Source: Dyella_B humi
GTDB taxonomy: Bacteria; Pseudomonadota; Gammaproteobacteria; Xanthomonadales; Rhodanobacteraceae
DNA: 64,000 nt
Reading direction: 5' to 3'
Assembly (NCBI RefSeq): GCF_044904605.1
Contig: NZ_JADIKI010000023.1
Span: 1,178,001 to 1,242,000, forward strand
Shown: positions 42,394 through 50,648 of the stretch, one piece after another
Position numbering within the stretch: position 1 is the stretch's first letter
Layout: each line of letters opens with the position of its first letter
The notes under the pieces: model-generated
The model's database searches: none
Told to the model about the DNA's origin: nothing
The model's input: the letters and a program-made list of their open reading frames with translations, nothing else
Program-made: the position numbers and the translations under genes

Positions 42394-42789
42394 TTACTTG
42401 GCGGCAGCAGCAGCTTTCTTGATGGCGGCAACCGGGGCAGCCACGGCTTCGTTGGCGGCCTTCTGCTGCTCCTGGAGCAGCGCATTGAGGGACTCAGCGG
42501 TCTTCTGGGCAACAGCGATCACTTCCTTGGTCACGGAGACCGTGTTCTCGGCCTGCTCGCGGGTCAGCGAAGCGCCCTTTTCCCACAGGCCGCGCAGCGC
42601 GTCGACGTCGCGCACTTCAACAGCCTGAGCAACGAAGTCGGCCGTGACCTGGGCCTGCTTTTCCAGCGCGGCGAGCTGCAGCTCGGCCACCTGCTCCAGA
42701 CCCTTGATGGTCAGAGCGTGCGCCTTGAACGCATTGTCGGAAAGCTGCTTGGCGTAAGCGAAAATCTGGGTGTTCAGCTGCTGAGTCAT
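42394..42789 (-). CDS. Phasin-family protein
   Basis: 131 residues, almost entirely helical: AYAKQLSDNAFKAHALTIKGLEQVAELQLAALEKQAQVTADFVAQAVEV, DALRGLWEKGASLTREQAENTV and an Ala/Lys-rich tail. Phasins coat polyhydroxyalkanoate granules; some act as general chaperones. The start at 42789 follows the family. A TGCAGTGCAA palindromic motif 60 bp upstream resembles a granule-responsive PhaR site (inference). No pha synthase gene is in the window. Confidence 0.85.
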   Translation of the reverse strand: MTQQLNTQIFAYAKQLSDNAFKAHALTIKGLEQVAELQLAALEKQAQVTADFVAQAVEVRDVDALRGLWEKGASLTREQAENTVSVTKEVIAVAQKTAESLNALLQEQQKAANEAVAAPVAAIKKAAAAAK

Positions 42790-42844
42790 GGCTTTGTCCC
42801 TCGCGGGGGATTTGGGAGAGTGGAACAAAGCCTAGCAGAGCTTT

Positions 42845-42858
42845 TTGTGCAGTGCAAT
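42845..42858. promoter_or_regulatory. TGCAGTGCA palindrome upstream of the phasin gene
   Basis: TTGTGCAGTGCAAT contains the perfect TGCA-G-TGCA palindrome about 60 bp before the phasin start, in an AT-rich promoter-like region. The 10-mer TGCAGTGCAA occurs again at 9024-9033. A PhaR-type operator is a reasonable guess but is not proven. Confidence 0.4.
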
Positions 42859-42943
42859 ATGTTTTTTGTTAAAAGACCGCGCGGTCACAAAAACTTCAAC
42901 AGCAGTGAGTAATTGGTGACAAAACTGTGAATGTTGCGCCGCG

Positions 42944-43306
42944 TCAAAAACTGTCTCGGCTGCAGCTGGCGCCCGATGTGCAGGTCTCGTGCACCACAAC
43001 TTTATCGAGTCCCGGCAGAGTGGGCTCCAGGCGCTTCCAGATCCAGCGCGCCAGCATCTCGCTGGTGGGGTTCTCCAGACCTTCGATGTCGTTGAGATAG
43101 TGGTGATCGAGCTGCTCGTACAGCGGCGCGAACGCAGTCTTGACGTCGGCGAAGTCCATCACCCAACCCAACTGCGGATCGGGTTCGCCGCGCAGATGGA
43201 TTTCGATGCAGAAGGAGTGACCATGCAGGCGCGCGCATTTGTGCCCGGCAGGCACGTTGGGCAGGCGGTGGGCGGCTTCGATCTGGAAAACTTTGAAGAT
43301 GTGCAT
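42944..43306 (-). CDS. queD: 6-carboxytetrahydropterin synthase QueD
   Basis: 120-residue member of the 6-pyruvoyl-tetrahydropterin synthase family, second step of queuosine/7-deazaguanine synthesis. Zinc ligands are present: His13, His28, His30 (FQIEAAHRL and RLHGHSF). Catalytic Cys24 is in GHKCARLHGH, followed by MDFADVK and a C-terminal VVHETCTSG. The tail after that motif diverges from the usual. Confidence 0.93.
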   Translation of the reverse strand: MHIFKVFQIEAAHRLPNVPAGHKCARLHGHSFCIEIHLRGEPDPQLGWVMDFADVKTAFAPLYEQLDHHYLNDIEGLENPTSEMLARWIWKRLEPTLPGLDKVVVHETCTSGASCSRDSF

Positions 43307-43348
43307 GCCGATATTCTACCCGGCCTGATGCACACACCATCGGATGCG

Positions 43349-43372
43349 CATCCTCTCCGGCGGGAGAGGATG
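43349..43372. terminator. Hairpin after zwf
   Basis: Perfect 10-bp stem CATCCTCTCC with GGAGAGGATG around GGCG, 5 bp beyond the zwf stop on its transcript. It probably ends or protects the pentose-phosphate mRNA. No clear T-run follows. Confidence 0.6.
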
Positions 43373-43377
43373 GAATT

Positions 43378-44817
43378 TCAGATCTCGCCGTTACGTGCAA
43401 TCGACCGCCACGCATGCCCCGGATCGAGCAAGCGTTTCTGAGTCACCGGCCCTTCGGAGCCAGCCGCATAGAAATCCGGCGCGCCGCTCTGCCAAGCCTC
43501 GAGCACGGGCGTGAGCAGACGCCAGGCCCATTCCACTTCATCGAAGCGCAAGAAGTGCGTACGGTCGCCGCCGATCGCATCGGTCAGCAACTGCTCGTAA
43601 GCGGAAAACTCGCGATCGTCCGTGCTGGCGTACGGCGCGGTCAGCACCACGGGGCGGCCAGCCAGTTCGAGACCCGGCCGCTTCGCAGTCACCAGCAGGT
43701 CCATCTGCTCCATCGGCCGGATGCGGAAGATCATCCAGTTGTTGCCCGCATGCACGGCCTTGGGCAACGCACCAGGCACCTCGCGGAATTGCACGGCAAT
43801 TTCCGAATAGTTGGTCGCCAGCCGCTTGCCACTGCGTAGGTAGAACGGCACGCCGCGCCAGCGCCAGTTGTCGATTTCCAAACGCAGTGCGGCAAAGGTT
43901 TCCGTGCACGAGCTGCGCGCAATGCCCGGCTCGCTGCGATAACCGGGCACCTTCTTTCGTCCGGTCTGACCGGCGCGATACTGCCCGCGCACGGCATGCG
44001 CATCCACCGTCGCCGGCGTGATCGGCACCACCGAACGCAGCACTTCCACCTTGTGATTGCGCAGCACTTCCGGATCCCACTCCGCTAACGGCGCCATCGC
44101 GGTGAGACTGAACAGCTGCATGAGATGGTTCTGCAGCATGTCGCGCAACGCGCCGGCCTTGTCGTAGTACGCCGCGCGTTTTTCCACGCCCAGTGTTTCG
44201 GCGTAAGTGATCTGCACCTGCGCGATGTGCTGCGCATTCCAGATCGGTTCGATGAAGCGATTGGCGAAACGGAACACCATCAGGTTCTGCGTGGTTTCCT
44301 TGCCCAGGAAATGATCGATGCGCAGGATCTGCTCTTCTTCCCAATACGCATGCATGTCCTGGCGCAGCGTCTGCGCCGAAGCCAGATCGGTGCCGAATGG
44401 CTTCTCCACAATCAGGCGCCGCCAGCCGTTACGCGGCGGCTTGGCAAAACCCGCTTCCCCCAGCGCCTTCGCCGCCACACCGAACAGCGGCGGCGGCAAG
44501 GCGAGGTAGAACAGCGTAGCCGGGCTCAGCTTGTCTTTGAGCGCCAACAAGTGGTCGGGATGCAACTCGCCGCCCACGTAATCGAGTTGGCGGCGGAAGC
44601 GATTCCATTGCGCCGGCGTGTAATCCGGCGCAAAGGACTGCAAGGCTTTCTGGATGTGCCGCTCAAAATGCTCGCGGCTCCAGGGCTCCATCGCATAGCC
44701 CACGATACGCAGATCTCGCGTCAGGCCCAACGTATGCAAGCGATACAGCGCCGGCATCAACAGACGCTGGGTGAGATCGCCGCTTGCACCGAGGATCACC
44801 AGGGTGGTGGCGCCCAT
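43378..44817 (-). CDS. zwf: Glucose-6-phosphate 1-dehydrogenase
   Basis: 479 residues. NADP-binding TLVILGASGDLTQRLLMPAL, the substrate motif RIDHFLGKETTQNLMVFRFAN with the catalytic His-Asp pair, and LRSGKRLATNYSEIAVQF are intact. First enzyme of the oxidative pentose-phosphate pathway. It begins 2 bp after the gnd stop, so translation is probably coupled. Upstream reading frames to 45099 are shadows of gnd. Confidence 0.98.
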   Translation of the reverse strand: MGATTLVILGASGDLTQRLLMPALYRLHTLGLTRDLRIVGYAMEPWSREHFERHIQKALQSFAPDYTPAQWNRFRRQLDYVGGELHPDHLLALKDKLSPATLFYLALPPPLFGVAAKALGEAGFAKPPRNGWRRLIVEKPFGTDLASAQTLRQDMHAYWEEEQILRIDHFLGKETTQNLMVFRFANRFIEPIWNAQHIAQVQITYAETLGVEKRAAYYDKAGALRDMLQNHLMQLFSLTAMAPLAEWDPEVLRNHKVEVLRSVVPITPATVDAHAVRGQYRAGQTGRKKVPGYRSEPGIARSSCTETFAALRLEIDNWRWRGVPFYLRSGKRLATNYSEIAVQFREVPGALPKAVHAGNNWMIFRIRPMEQMDLLVTAKRPGLELAGRPVVLTAPYASTDDREFSAYEQLLTDAIGGDRTHFLRFDEVEWAWRLLTPVLEAWQSGAPDFYAAGSEGPVTQKRLLDPGHAWRSIARNGEI

Positions 44818-44819
44818 GA

Positions 44820-45863
44820 TCAGTCCTTGGTTTTCTCTTGATGTCCGCCGAAGGCATGGCGCATCGCCGACATCACCTTGTTGGCATACAGATCGTTGCC
44901 TTGCGACGTGAAGCGGCCGAACAGCGCGGCGGTAAGCACCGGCACCGGTACGCCTTCGTCGATCGCCGCCTGCGCGGTCCAGCGGCCTTCGCCGGAATCG
45001 GAGACGCGGCCCGTGTAGCTCTGCAAACTCGGATCGCGCGCCATTTCCGCGGCGGTGAGATCGAGCAACCACGAACCGACCACGCTGCCGCGCCGCCACA
45101 GTTCCACGATGTCACCGATCGGAAAGTCGTACTGATATAGCTCCGGACGCTCCAGCGGTGCCGTTTCGGCATCCGCGCTGCGCTTCTGCTTGCCGGCATT
45201 CGCGTTCTTCAGCACATTGAGGCCTTCGGCATAAGCGGCCATCAAGCCGTATTCGATGCCGTTGTGCACCATCTTCACGAAGTGTCCCGCGCCGTTCGGG
45301 CCGCAATAGAGATAACCCTTCTCCGCTGGCACCGGATCGCCACTGCGGCTGTCGCTGCGTGGTGCAGCATCGATGCCCGGCGCCAACGCGGCGAACGCGG
45401 GCTCCAGTCGTTTGTAGGCCGCTTCGGGGCCACCGATCATCTGGCAATAACCACGCTCGCGCCCCCACACACCGCCGCTCACGCCGACGTCCACGTACAT
45501 CACTTGATGCTTGGCCAACGCTTCGGCGCGACGCAAGTCTTCCACGTAATGCGAGTTGCCGCCGTCGATCACCGTGTCGCCCGCATTGAGCAAGGGCACG
45601 AGCTGATCGAGCACCACATCCACCACGGCAGTAGGCAGCATCAGCCACACCGCGCGCGGACCGTCGAGCTTGGCGACCAGATCCTGGATCGATTCGGCCG
45701 CCGTCGCGCCATGGCTGGCAGCTTCGCGACGCGCGTCGACGTGCGTGTCGAACACCACGCAATCGATGCCGGCCTCCTGCATGCGGCGAACCATGTTCAA
45801 ACCCATGCGGCCGAGGCCAATGAAGCCCAACTGCAAGGCCGTCTGTGCTTTCCCCGCACTCAT
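44820..45863 (-). CDS. gnd: 6-phosphogluconate dehydrogenase, decarboxylating (short, GndA-type)
   Basis: 347 residues, the short class that is often NAD-linked (about 300-350 residues against about 470 in enterics). The N-terminal GxGRMG fold is LGFIGLGRMGLNMVRRM, with IDGGNSHYVEDLRRAEAL and GHFVKMVHNGIEYGLMAAYAEG carrying catalytic Lys and Asn. A Gly-rich insert near residue 185 is unusual. The start at 45863 is set by a 4-bp overlap with the pgi fusion stop and GGAG 8 bases upstream; the earlier ATG at 45878 is not needed. Confidence 0.93.
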   Translation of the reverse strand: MSAGKAQTALQLGFIGLGRMGLNMVRRMQEAGIDCVVFDTHVDARREAASHGATAAESIQDLVAKLDGPRAVWLMLPTAVVDVVLDQLVPLLNAGDTVIDGGNSHYVEDLRRAEALAKHQVMYVDVGVSGGVWGRERGYCQMIGGPEAAYKRLEPAFAALAPGIDAAPRSDSRSGDPVPAEKGYLYCGPNGAGHFVKMVHNGIEYGLMAAYAEGLNVLKNANAGKQKRSADAETAPLERPELYQYDFPIGDIVELWRRGSVVGSWLLDLTAAEMARDPSLQSYTGRVSDSGEGRWTAQAAIDEGVPVPVLTAALFGRFTSQGNDLYANKVMSAMRHAFGGHQEKTKD

Positions 45864-48175
45864 GCTTTGTTCTCCCATACGCGGAATCCGCCAGCGAATG
45901 CATTGTGGTTGTCGCCACGCCGCACGCCTGGCGGCAGTTCATTCAGATGATGCACGTTGCCGCCGCCGAGCACGACGTAATCCGGCTCCAGCGCTGCCTG
46001 CAGCTGATTGATAACGTCGAACACGTGCGCATGCCACTTCTTCTTGCCGAGATGCTTCAAGCCACGTGCGCCCACGTAATCTTCGAACGTGCTCTTCTTG
46101 TACGGCAGATGCGCTAATTCCATCGGTTCGACGATGCCATCGACGATAAACGCCGAGCCCAGTCCCGTGCCGAGGCCGAGGAAGAGCATGCGGCCGCCTT
46201 CGTAACTGCCGAGCGCCTGCATCGCTGCATCGTTGATCACCTGCACCGGGCAGCCGAACGCTTTGGCGAAATCGAAACCGACCCAGCCCTTACCGAGGTT
46301 GTACGGCTCGCGTGCAATGCGATCGTGCAGCACCGGGCCGGGATAGCCGATGGTCACTGCATCGTATTTCCAGCCACGAATGGCCGCGCGCAATTGCTTG
46401 ACCATGTCCGCCGGCGTCAACTTTCGATTGGATTTGATCTCCACTTCGCGCTTGTTGCCGCTCAGCATCGCCTTGACGTGGCTGCCACCGATGTCGATCA
46501 CCAGCACTTTGCGCTGTGCTTGCGCGGCTGGTGCGGCAACACCTTCTTCCATCTTGCGGCGAGCCTTGCGATACCAGCTGATCGCCGCGTTGGTGGCGCT
46601 GTCGTGCTTGAGCGGCTTGCGCGGTGATTCGATCTCGTCCACCACGCGCAGCGCGAGCTGCTTGCCAAGCTCCACGCCCCACTGATCGAACGGGTTGATG
46701 TCCCAGATCGCCGCCTGAGTGAACACGATGTGCTCGTAGAGCGCAACCAGGGCACCCAATGCGTGCGGCGTAAGACGCTCCGCCAGTAGCAGGCTGGAAG
46801 GACGATTGCCCTCGAACACGCGATGCGGCGCCAAGCTCTCGTCGATGCCTTCTGCCTGTACCTGCTCCAGCGTCTTGCCCATGGCCAGCGCTTCGGCCTG
46901 AGCGATCATGTTCGCCAGTAGCAGATCGTGATGACGGCCGTACGGATTGAGCGACTGGCCGAAGCCGACGAAATCGCAGGGAATCAACCGCGTGCCCTGA
47001 TGGATGAGCTGGTAAAACGAATGCTGTCCGTTCGTGCCCGGCTCGCCCCAGTACACCGGGCCGGTGGCGTAGTCGACGTGCGCACCGTTGATGGTGACGT
47101 GCTTGCCGTTCGATTCCATCGTGAGCTGCTGCAGGTACGCCGGGAAGCGCTTTAGGTACTGCTCGTACGGCAGCACTGCCTGCGTTTCCGCGCCGAAGAA
47201 GTCGGTGTACCACACGCCCAGCAGGCCCATGATCACCGGCAGATTGCGTTCCAGCGGCGCCGTGCGGAAATGCTCGTCCATCGCGTGGAAGCCGGCGAGC
47301 ATGTCAGCGAACGCATCCGGACCGATCCCGATCATGGTGGAAAGGCCGATCGCCGAATCCATCGAGTAGCGGCCGCCGACCCAATCCCAGAAGCCGTACA
47401 TCTGTTCGATGGAAATGCCGAACTCTTCCACCGCCGTCGCATTGGTAGACAGCGCGACAAAGTGCTTGGCCACCGCGCTCTTGTCGCCGCCTGCCGCAGC
47501 CATCAGCCAATCGCGCGCGCTGTGCGCGTTGGTCATGGTTTCCAGCGTGGTGAAGGTCTTGGAGGCGACGATGAACAGCGTTTCGTCTGGGCGCAGATCG
47601 TGCACAGCCTCGGCGAAATCGGTGTAGTCGACGTTGGAGACGAAGCGCAGCGTAAGTTTGCGATCGCTGTAGTGGCGCAACGCTTCGTAGGCCATCACCG
47701 GGCCGAGATCGGAACCGCCGATGCCGACGTTGACGATGTTGCGGATCGGCTTGCCGGTGAAACCCAGCCAGCGCCCTTCGCGAATCGCAGTGGCGAATTC
47801 GCGCATGCGCTTGAGCACTGCATGAACTTCGGGCACCACGTTGGCGCCGTCTACCTTGATCGCCTTGCGCGCAGGCGCGCGCAAGGCGACGTGCAAGGCA
47901 GCGCGTTGCTCGGTGATATTGACCTTTTCGCCCGCGAACATCGCATCACGCCGCGCTTCCAGCCCGCATTCGCGCGCCAGCGCGAACAACTGCTGCAAGG
48001 TTTGATCGTTGATGCGATGCCGAGCGTAATCCAGTCGCCAACCGGCTGCATCGGCACGATAACGCTCGGCACGACCCGGGTCGGCCGCGAACATGTCGCG
48101 TAGATGTTGCGTTGCCAGTTCTTGGCTGTGTGTTTGCAGTGCCTGCCACGCCGCCTTCTCGCGCAATGCGCTCAT
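45860..48175 (-). CDS. pgi: Glucose-6-phosphate isomerase fused to a ROK-family glucokinase
   Basis: 771-residue two-domain protein. Residues 1-545 are a complete Pgi: VGIGGSDLGPVMAYEAL (150-166), base Glu354 in MESNGKHV, His385 in TNGQHSFYQL, and WGVELGKQL with Lys505. After an Ala-rich linker (about 545-556), residues 556-771 are a ROK kinase. It has phosphate-binding DIGGSHVKAML (561-571), VTIGYPGPV, catalytic Asp649 in QVINDAAMQALG and LFLGLGTGLGSAFIVDG. The cysteine zinc motif of many ROK proteins is missing; the ELAHLPY/EDYVGARG pattern recalls polyphosphate glucokinases. The fusion could turn glucose into fructose-6-phosphate. Overlaps tal by 4 bp. Confidence 0.93.
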   Translation of the reverse strand: MSALREKAAWQALQTHSQELATQHLRDMFAADPGRAERYRADAAGWRLDYARHRINDQTLQQLFALARECGLEARRDAMFAGEKVNITEQRAALHVALRAPARKAIKVDGANVVPEVHAVLKRMREFATAIREGRWLGFTGKPIRNIVNVGIGGSDLGPVMAYEALRHYSDRKLTLRFVSNVDYTDFAEAVHDLRPDETLFIVASKTFTTLETMTNAHSARDWLMAAAGGDKSAVAKHFVALSTNATAVEEFGISIEQMYGFWDWVGGRYSMDSAIGLSTMIGIGPDAFADMLAGFHAMDEHFRTAPLERNLPVIMGLLGVWYTDFFGAETQAVLPYEQYLKRFPAYLQQLTMESNGKHVTINGAHVDYATGPVYWGEPGTNGQHSFYQLIHQGTRLIPCDFVGFGQSLNPYGRHHDLLLANMIAQAEALAMGKTLEQVQAEGIDESLAPHRVFEGNRPSSLLLAERLTPHALGALVALYEHIVFTQAAIWDINPFDQWGVELGKQLALRVVDEIESPRKPLKHDSATNAAISWYRKARRKMEEGVAAPAAQAQRKVLVIDIGGSHVKAMLSGNKREVEIKSNRKLTPADMVKQLRAAIRGWKYDAVTIGYPGPVLHDRIAREPYNLGKGWVGFDFAKAFGCPVQVINDAAMQALGSYEGGRMLFLGLGTGLGSAFIVDGIVEPMELAHLPYKKSTFEDYVGARGLKHLGKKKWHAHVFDVINQLQAALEPDYVVLGGGNVHHLNELPPGVRRGDNHNAFAGGFRVWENKA

Positions 48176-49245
48176 GCGGCAGCTCCCATGCGCTCGCTGA
48201 CGGTATCGATCAGTTCGCGCCAGGACTTCACGAACGAATCTGCGCCTTCCTGCTGCAGCACCTTCGCCAGCGGTTCCGCCTGGATGCCGTGCGCCTCGAA
48301 CTGCGCCAGCGTGCTGGCGATGCTCGGGTCATCCAGCGTCATCAGGTGCTCCGCCTTGCCATGATCGGCGAACGCGAGCAACGTCTTCTCCGGCATGGTG
48401 TTGACGGTGAGCGGCGCGACCAGGTTTTCGATGTACATCACATCGCTGGCGTTCGGATCCTTGGTGCCGGTGCTGGCCCATAGCAAACGCTGCACGCGCG
48501 CACCCGCATTCTGCAGGCGCTGCACGCGGGGCGAATTGATCAGCGCGCGATACTTCGCGTAGATCTGTCCGCACACCGCAAAGCCGAGCTTGTTGTGCAG
48601 TTCGGTCGGCACCTTGTCCGCTACTTTCACGTCCCAGCGGCTGATGAATACCGACGCGACCGACGCCACGTCCAGATCCAGTCCCGCTGCATGACGGCGC
48701 TCCAGGCCGCGCAGCCATGCTTCGGCGGCAGCCTGGTATTGCTCGGCCGAGAACAACAGCGTGACGTTGATCGGCACGCCGCGGAAAATCAGTTCCTCGA
48801 TGGCAGGAACGCCAGCCGGCGTACCCGGCACCTTGATGAAGAGGTTATGCACGGCCGCCTGCTTGTGCAGCGCCACCGCCTGCTCGATCGTGCGCTGCGT
48901 GTCGTCCGCCAGCAGCGGCGAGACTTCCAGCGACACCCAGCCATCCACGCCGTGTGTATGCTGATACACCGGCTCGAAAATCGCTGCGGCGCGACGCAAG
49001 TCGTCGATGGCCAGGCTGAAGAACACGGCTTCCGGATCGGTATGGCCGGCCCCGCGGATGGAAGCGTCGTAATCCTTGCCGGCCTTGATCGCCTGGGCAA
49101 AGATCGTGGGGTTGGAGGTAAGGCCGGTCACCGATTTCTGCTCGCGGTAACCGAGCAAGGTGCCGTCACCCAGCATGCCGCGGGTGATGTTGTCCAACCA
49201 CAGACTCTGGCCGAGCCCATGGAGCGTGCGGGTCGGTTGTTCCAT
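48172..49245 (-). CDS. tal: Transaldolase
   Basis: 357 residues of the longer transaldolase class also found fused to Pgi in other phyla. The Schiff-base Lys lies in NLFIKVPGTPAGVPAIEELIFRGVPINVTLLFS; QSLWLDNITRGML and TGLTSNPTIFAQAI are the conserved N-terminal parts. AAGGAG stands before the ATG, the best ribosome site of the operon. First gene of tal-pgi::glk-gnd-zwf. A small palindrome (ACGGTC-TGAT-GACCGT, 49350-49365) lies in the upstream gap. Confidence 0.95.
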   Translation of the reverse strand: MEQPTRTLHGLGQSLWLDNITRGMLGDGTLLGYREQKSVTGLTSNPTIFAQAIKAGKDYDASIRGAGHTDPEAVFFSLAIDDLRRAAAIFEPVYQHTHGVDGWVSLEVSPLLADDTQRTIEQAVALHKQAAVHNLFIKVPGTPAGVPAIEELIFRGVPINVTLLFSAEQYQAAAEAWLRGLERRHAAGLDLDVASVASVFISRWDVKVADKVPTELHNKLGFAVCGQIYAKYRALINSPRVQRLQNAGARVQRLLWASTGTKDPNASDVMYIENLVAPLTVNTMPEKTLLAFADHGKAEHLMTLDDPSIASTLAQFEAHGIQAEPLAKVLQQEGADSFVKSWRELIDTVSERMGAAA

Positions 49246-49434
49246 TGCAGTACTCCTTCGTGAAGTGAGGCGAATATTCGATCGGGCCGCAACGGCAGGG
49301 TTCTGCTCCGTGCCGGCGAATCAGTCGGCAGGTTAGCAAGACGGATGTCACGGTCTGATGACCGTTAAGACTATACGCCCGAACGCCGTGCGCCCGGAAC
49401 CCGCGTCGGGGTTCGGCTTCGCCTCACCTCCAAC

Positions 49435-50616
49435 CTATATCGCCTCCAGCGCCAGCGCGATGCCCTGGCCTCCACCAATGCACAGCGTCACCACGCCGCG
49501 ATGCAGACCTTCACGCCGCATCGCATGCAGCAAGCGCGTGGTGAGAATGGCGCCTGTCGCGCCGATCGGATGGCCATGCGCCACGGCGCCGCCTTCCACG
49601 TTGACGCGTTCCTCGTCCAGCCCCAGCTCACCCGCGACAATGATGGCGATGGCTGCGTACGCCTCATTGATTTCGAAGCGTTCGACGTCATCGAGTTTCC
49701 ACCCGGCACGCTGCACAGCAAGCTTCACCGCCGAGATGGGCGCCATGCCGAACATGCCCGGCTCCACCGCAGTAATCGCAAATCCCGCCAGACGTGCCAT
49801 CGGTGCCAGACCGCGAGATTCGGCCGCGCCACGCTCCGCCACCACCATCGCCGCTGCACCACTGTTCAAGCCCGGCGCGTTGCCGGCAGTAAGGGTGCCC
49901 CCCTCGCGGAAAGCCGGCTTCAATCGCGCCAAGCCTTCGAACGTGGTTTCTGGACGCGGCGCCTCATCACGCTGGAAGAGTTCCGTGCCTTTACGCGAGG
50001 AGATGTCGACCGGAACAATCTCCGCATCGAAAAGCCCCGCATCGCGCGCAGCGACGAAGCGCTGCTGTGAGCGCAATGCCCAGCGATCCTGCGCTTCGCG
50101 ATCCAGTTGGTGCTGTGCGATCAGATCCTCGGTGTGCCAGCCCGAATGCTTTTGCGAAAACGCATCATGCAAACCGTCCAGCAGCATGCTGTCGTAAATC
50201 TGCGCGTGGCCCATCCGATAACCCCAGCGGCCATTGCTCACCAGATACGGTGCGCGATCCATGTTCTCCATGCCACCGGCCAGCATCACACTACCTTGTC
50301 CGGACAGGATGTCTTGCGCGGCGGAAACGATCGCTTGTGCACCCGAACCGCACACGCGATTCACAGTCATGGCAGGCACCGAGACGTCTAGCCCACCATT
50401 GATGGCGGCTTGTCGCGCGGGATTCATGCCGCTGCCGGCCTGCACCACCTGCCCCATCACCACGCCATCGATCGCGTCCTTGGCAAGACCGGCACGCTCC
50501 ATCACGGCGCGGATAACCGTCGCGCCCAACGTAGTAGCGGGCACGTCCCGTAGAGCACCATTGAAGCCGCCGATCGCCGTGCGAACGGGATGGCAAAGCA
50601 CGATTTCGGATGTCAT
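49435..50616 (-). CDS. Acetyl-CoA C-acetyltransferase (thiolase)
   Basis: 393-residue thiolase. Nucleophile Cys89 is in NRVCGSGAQAIVSA, followed by GGMENMDRAPYLV, the GHPIGATGAIL histidine motif and the C-terminal CIGGGQGIALALE cysteine. It may supply acetoacetyl-CoA for polyhydroxyalkanoate or be part of fatty-acid breakdown; phaA versus atoB cannot be told. It lies behind the efflux operon on the same strand with a 32-bp gap, so read-through is possible. Confidence 0.94.
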   Translation of the reverse strand: MTSEIVLCHPVRTAIGGFNGALRDVPATTLGATVIRAVMERAGLAKDAIDGVVMGQVVQAGSGMNPARQAAINGGLDVSVPAMTVNRVCGSGAQAIVSAAQDILSGQGSVMLAGGMENMDRAPYLVSNGRWGYRMGHAQIYDSMLLDGLHDAFSQKHSGWHTEDLIAQHQLDREAQDRWALRSQQRFVAARDAGLFDAEIVPVDISSRKGTELFQRDEAPRPETTFEGLARLKPAFREGGTLTAGNAPGLNSGAAAMVVAERGAAESRGLAPMARLAGFAITAVEPGMFGMAPISAVKLAVQRAGWKLDDVERFEINEAYAAIAIIVAGELGLDEERVNVEGGAVAHGHPIGATGAILTTRLLHAMRREGLHRGVVTLCIGGGQGIALALEAI

Positions 50617-50648
50617 GAAACGCTCCTGTGAGAGGTTCTAAAGACTGA

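Noticed and set aside
49391..49420. GGAACCC/GGGTTC stem after the thiolase gene as a terminator
   Set aside because: No T-run on the minus strand and an imperfect stem. It was not strong enough to list as a feature.
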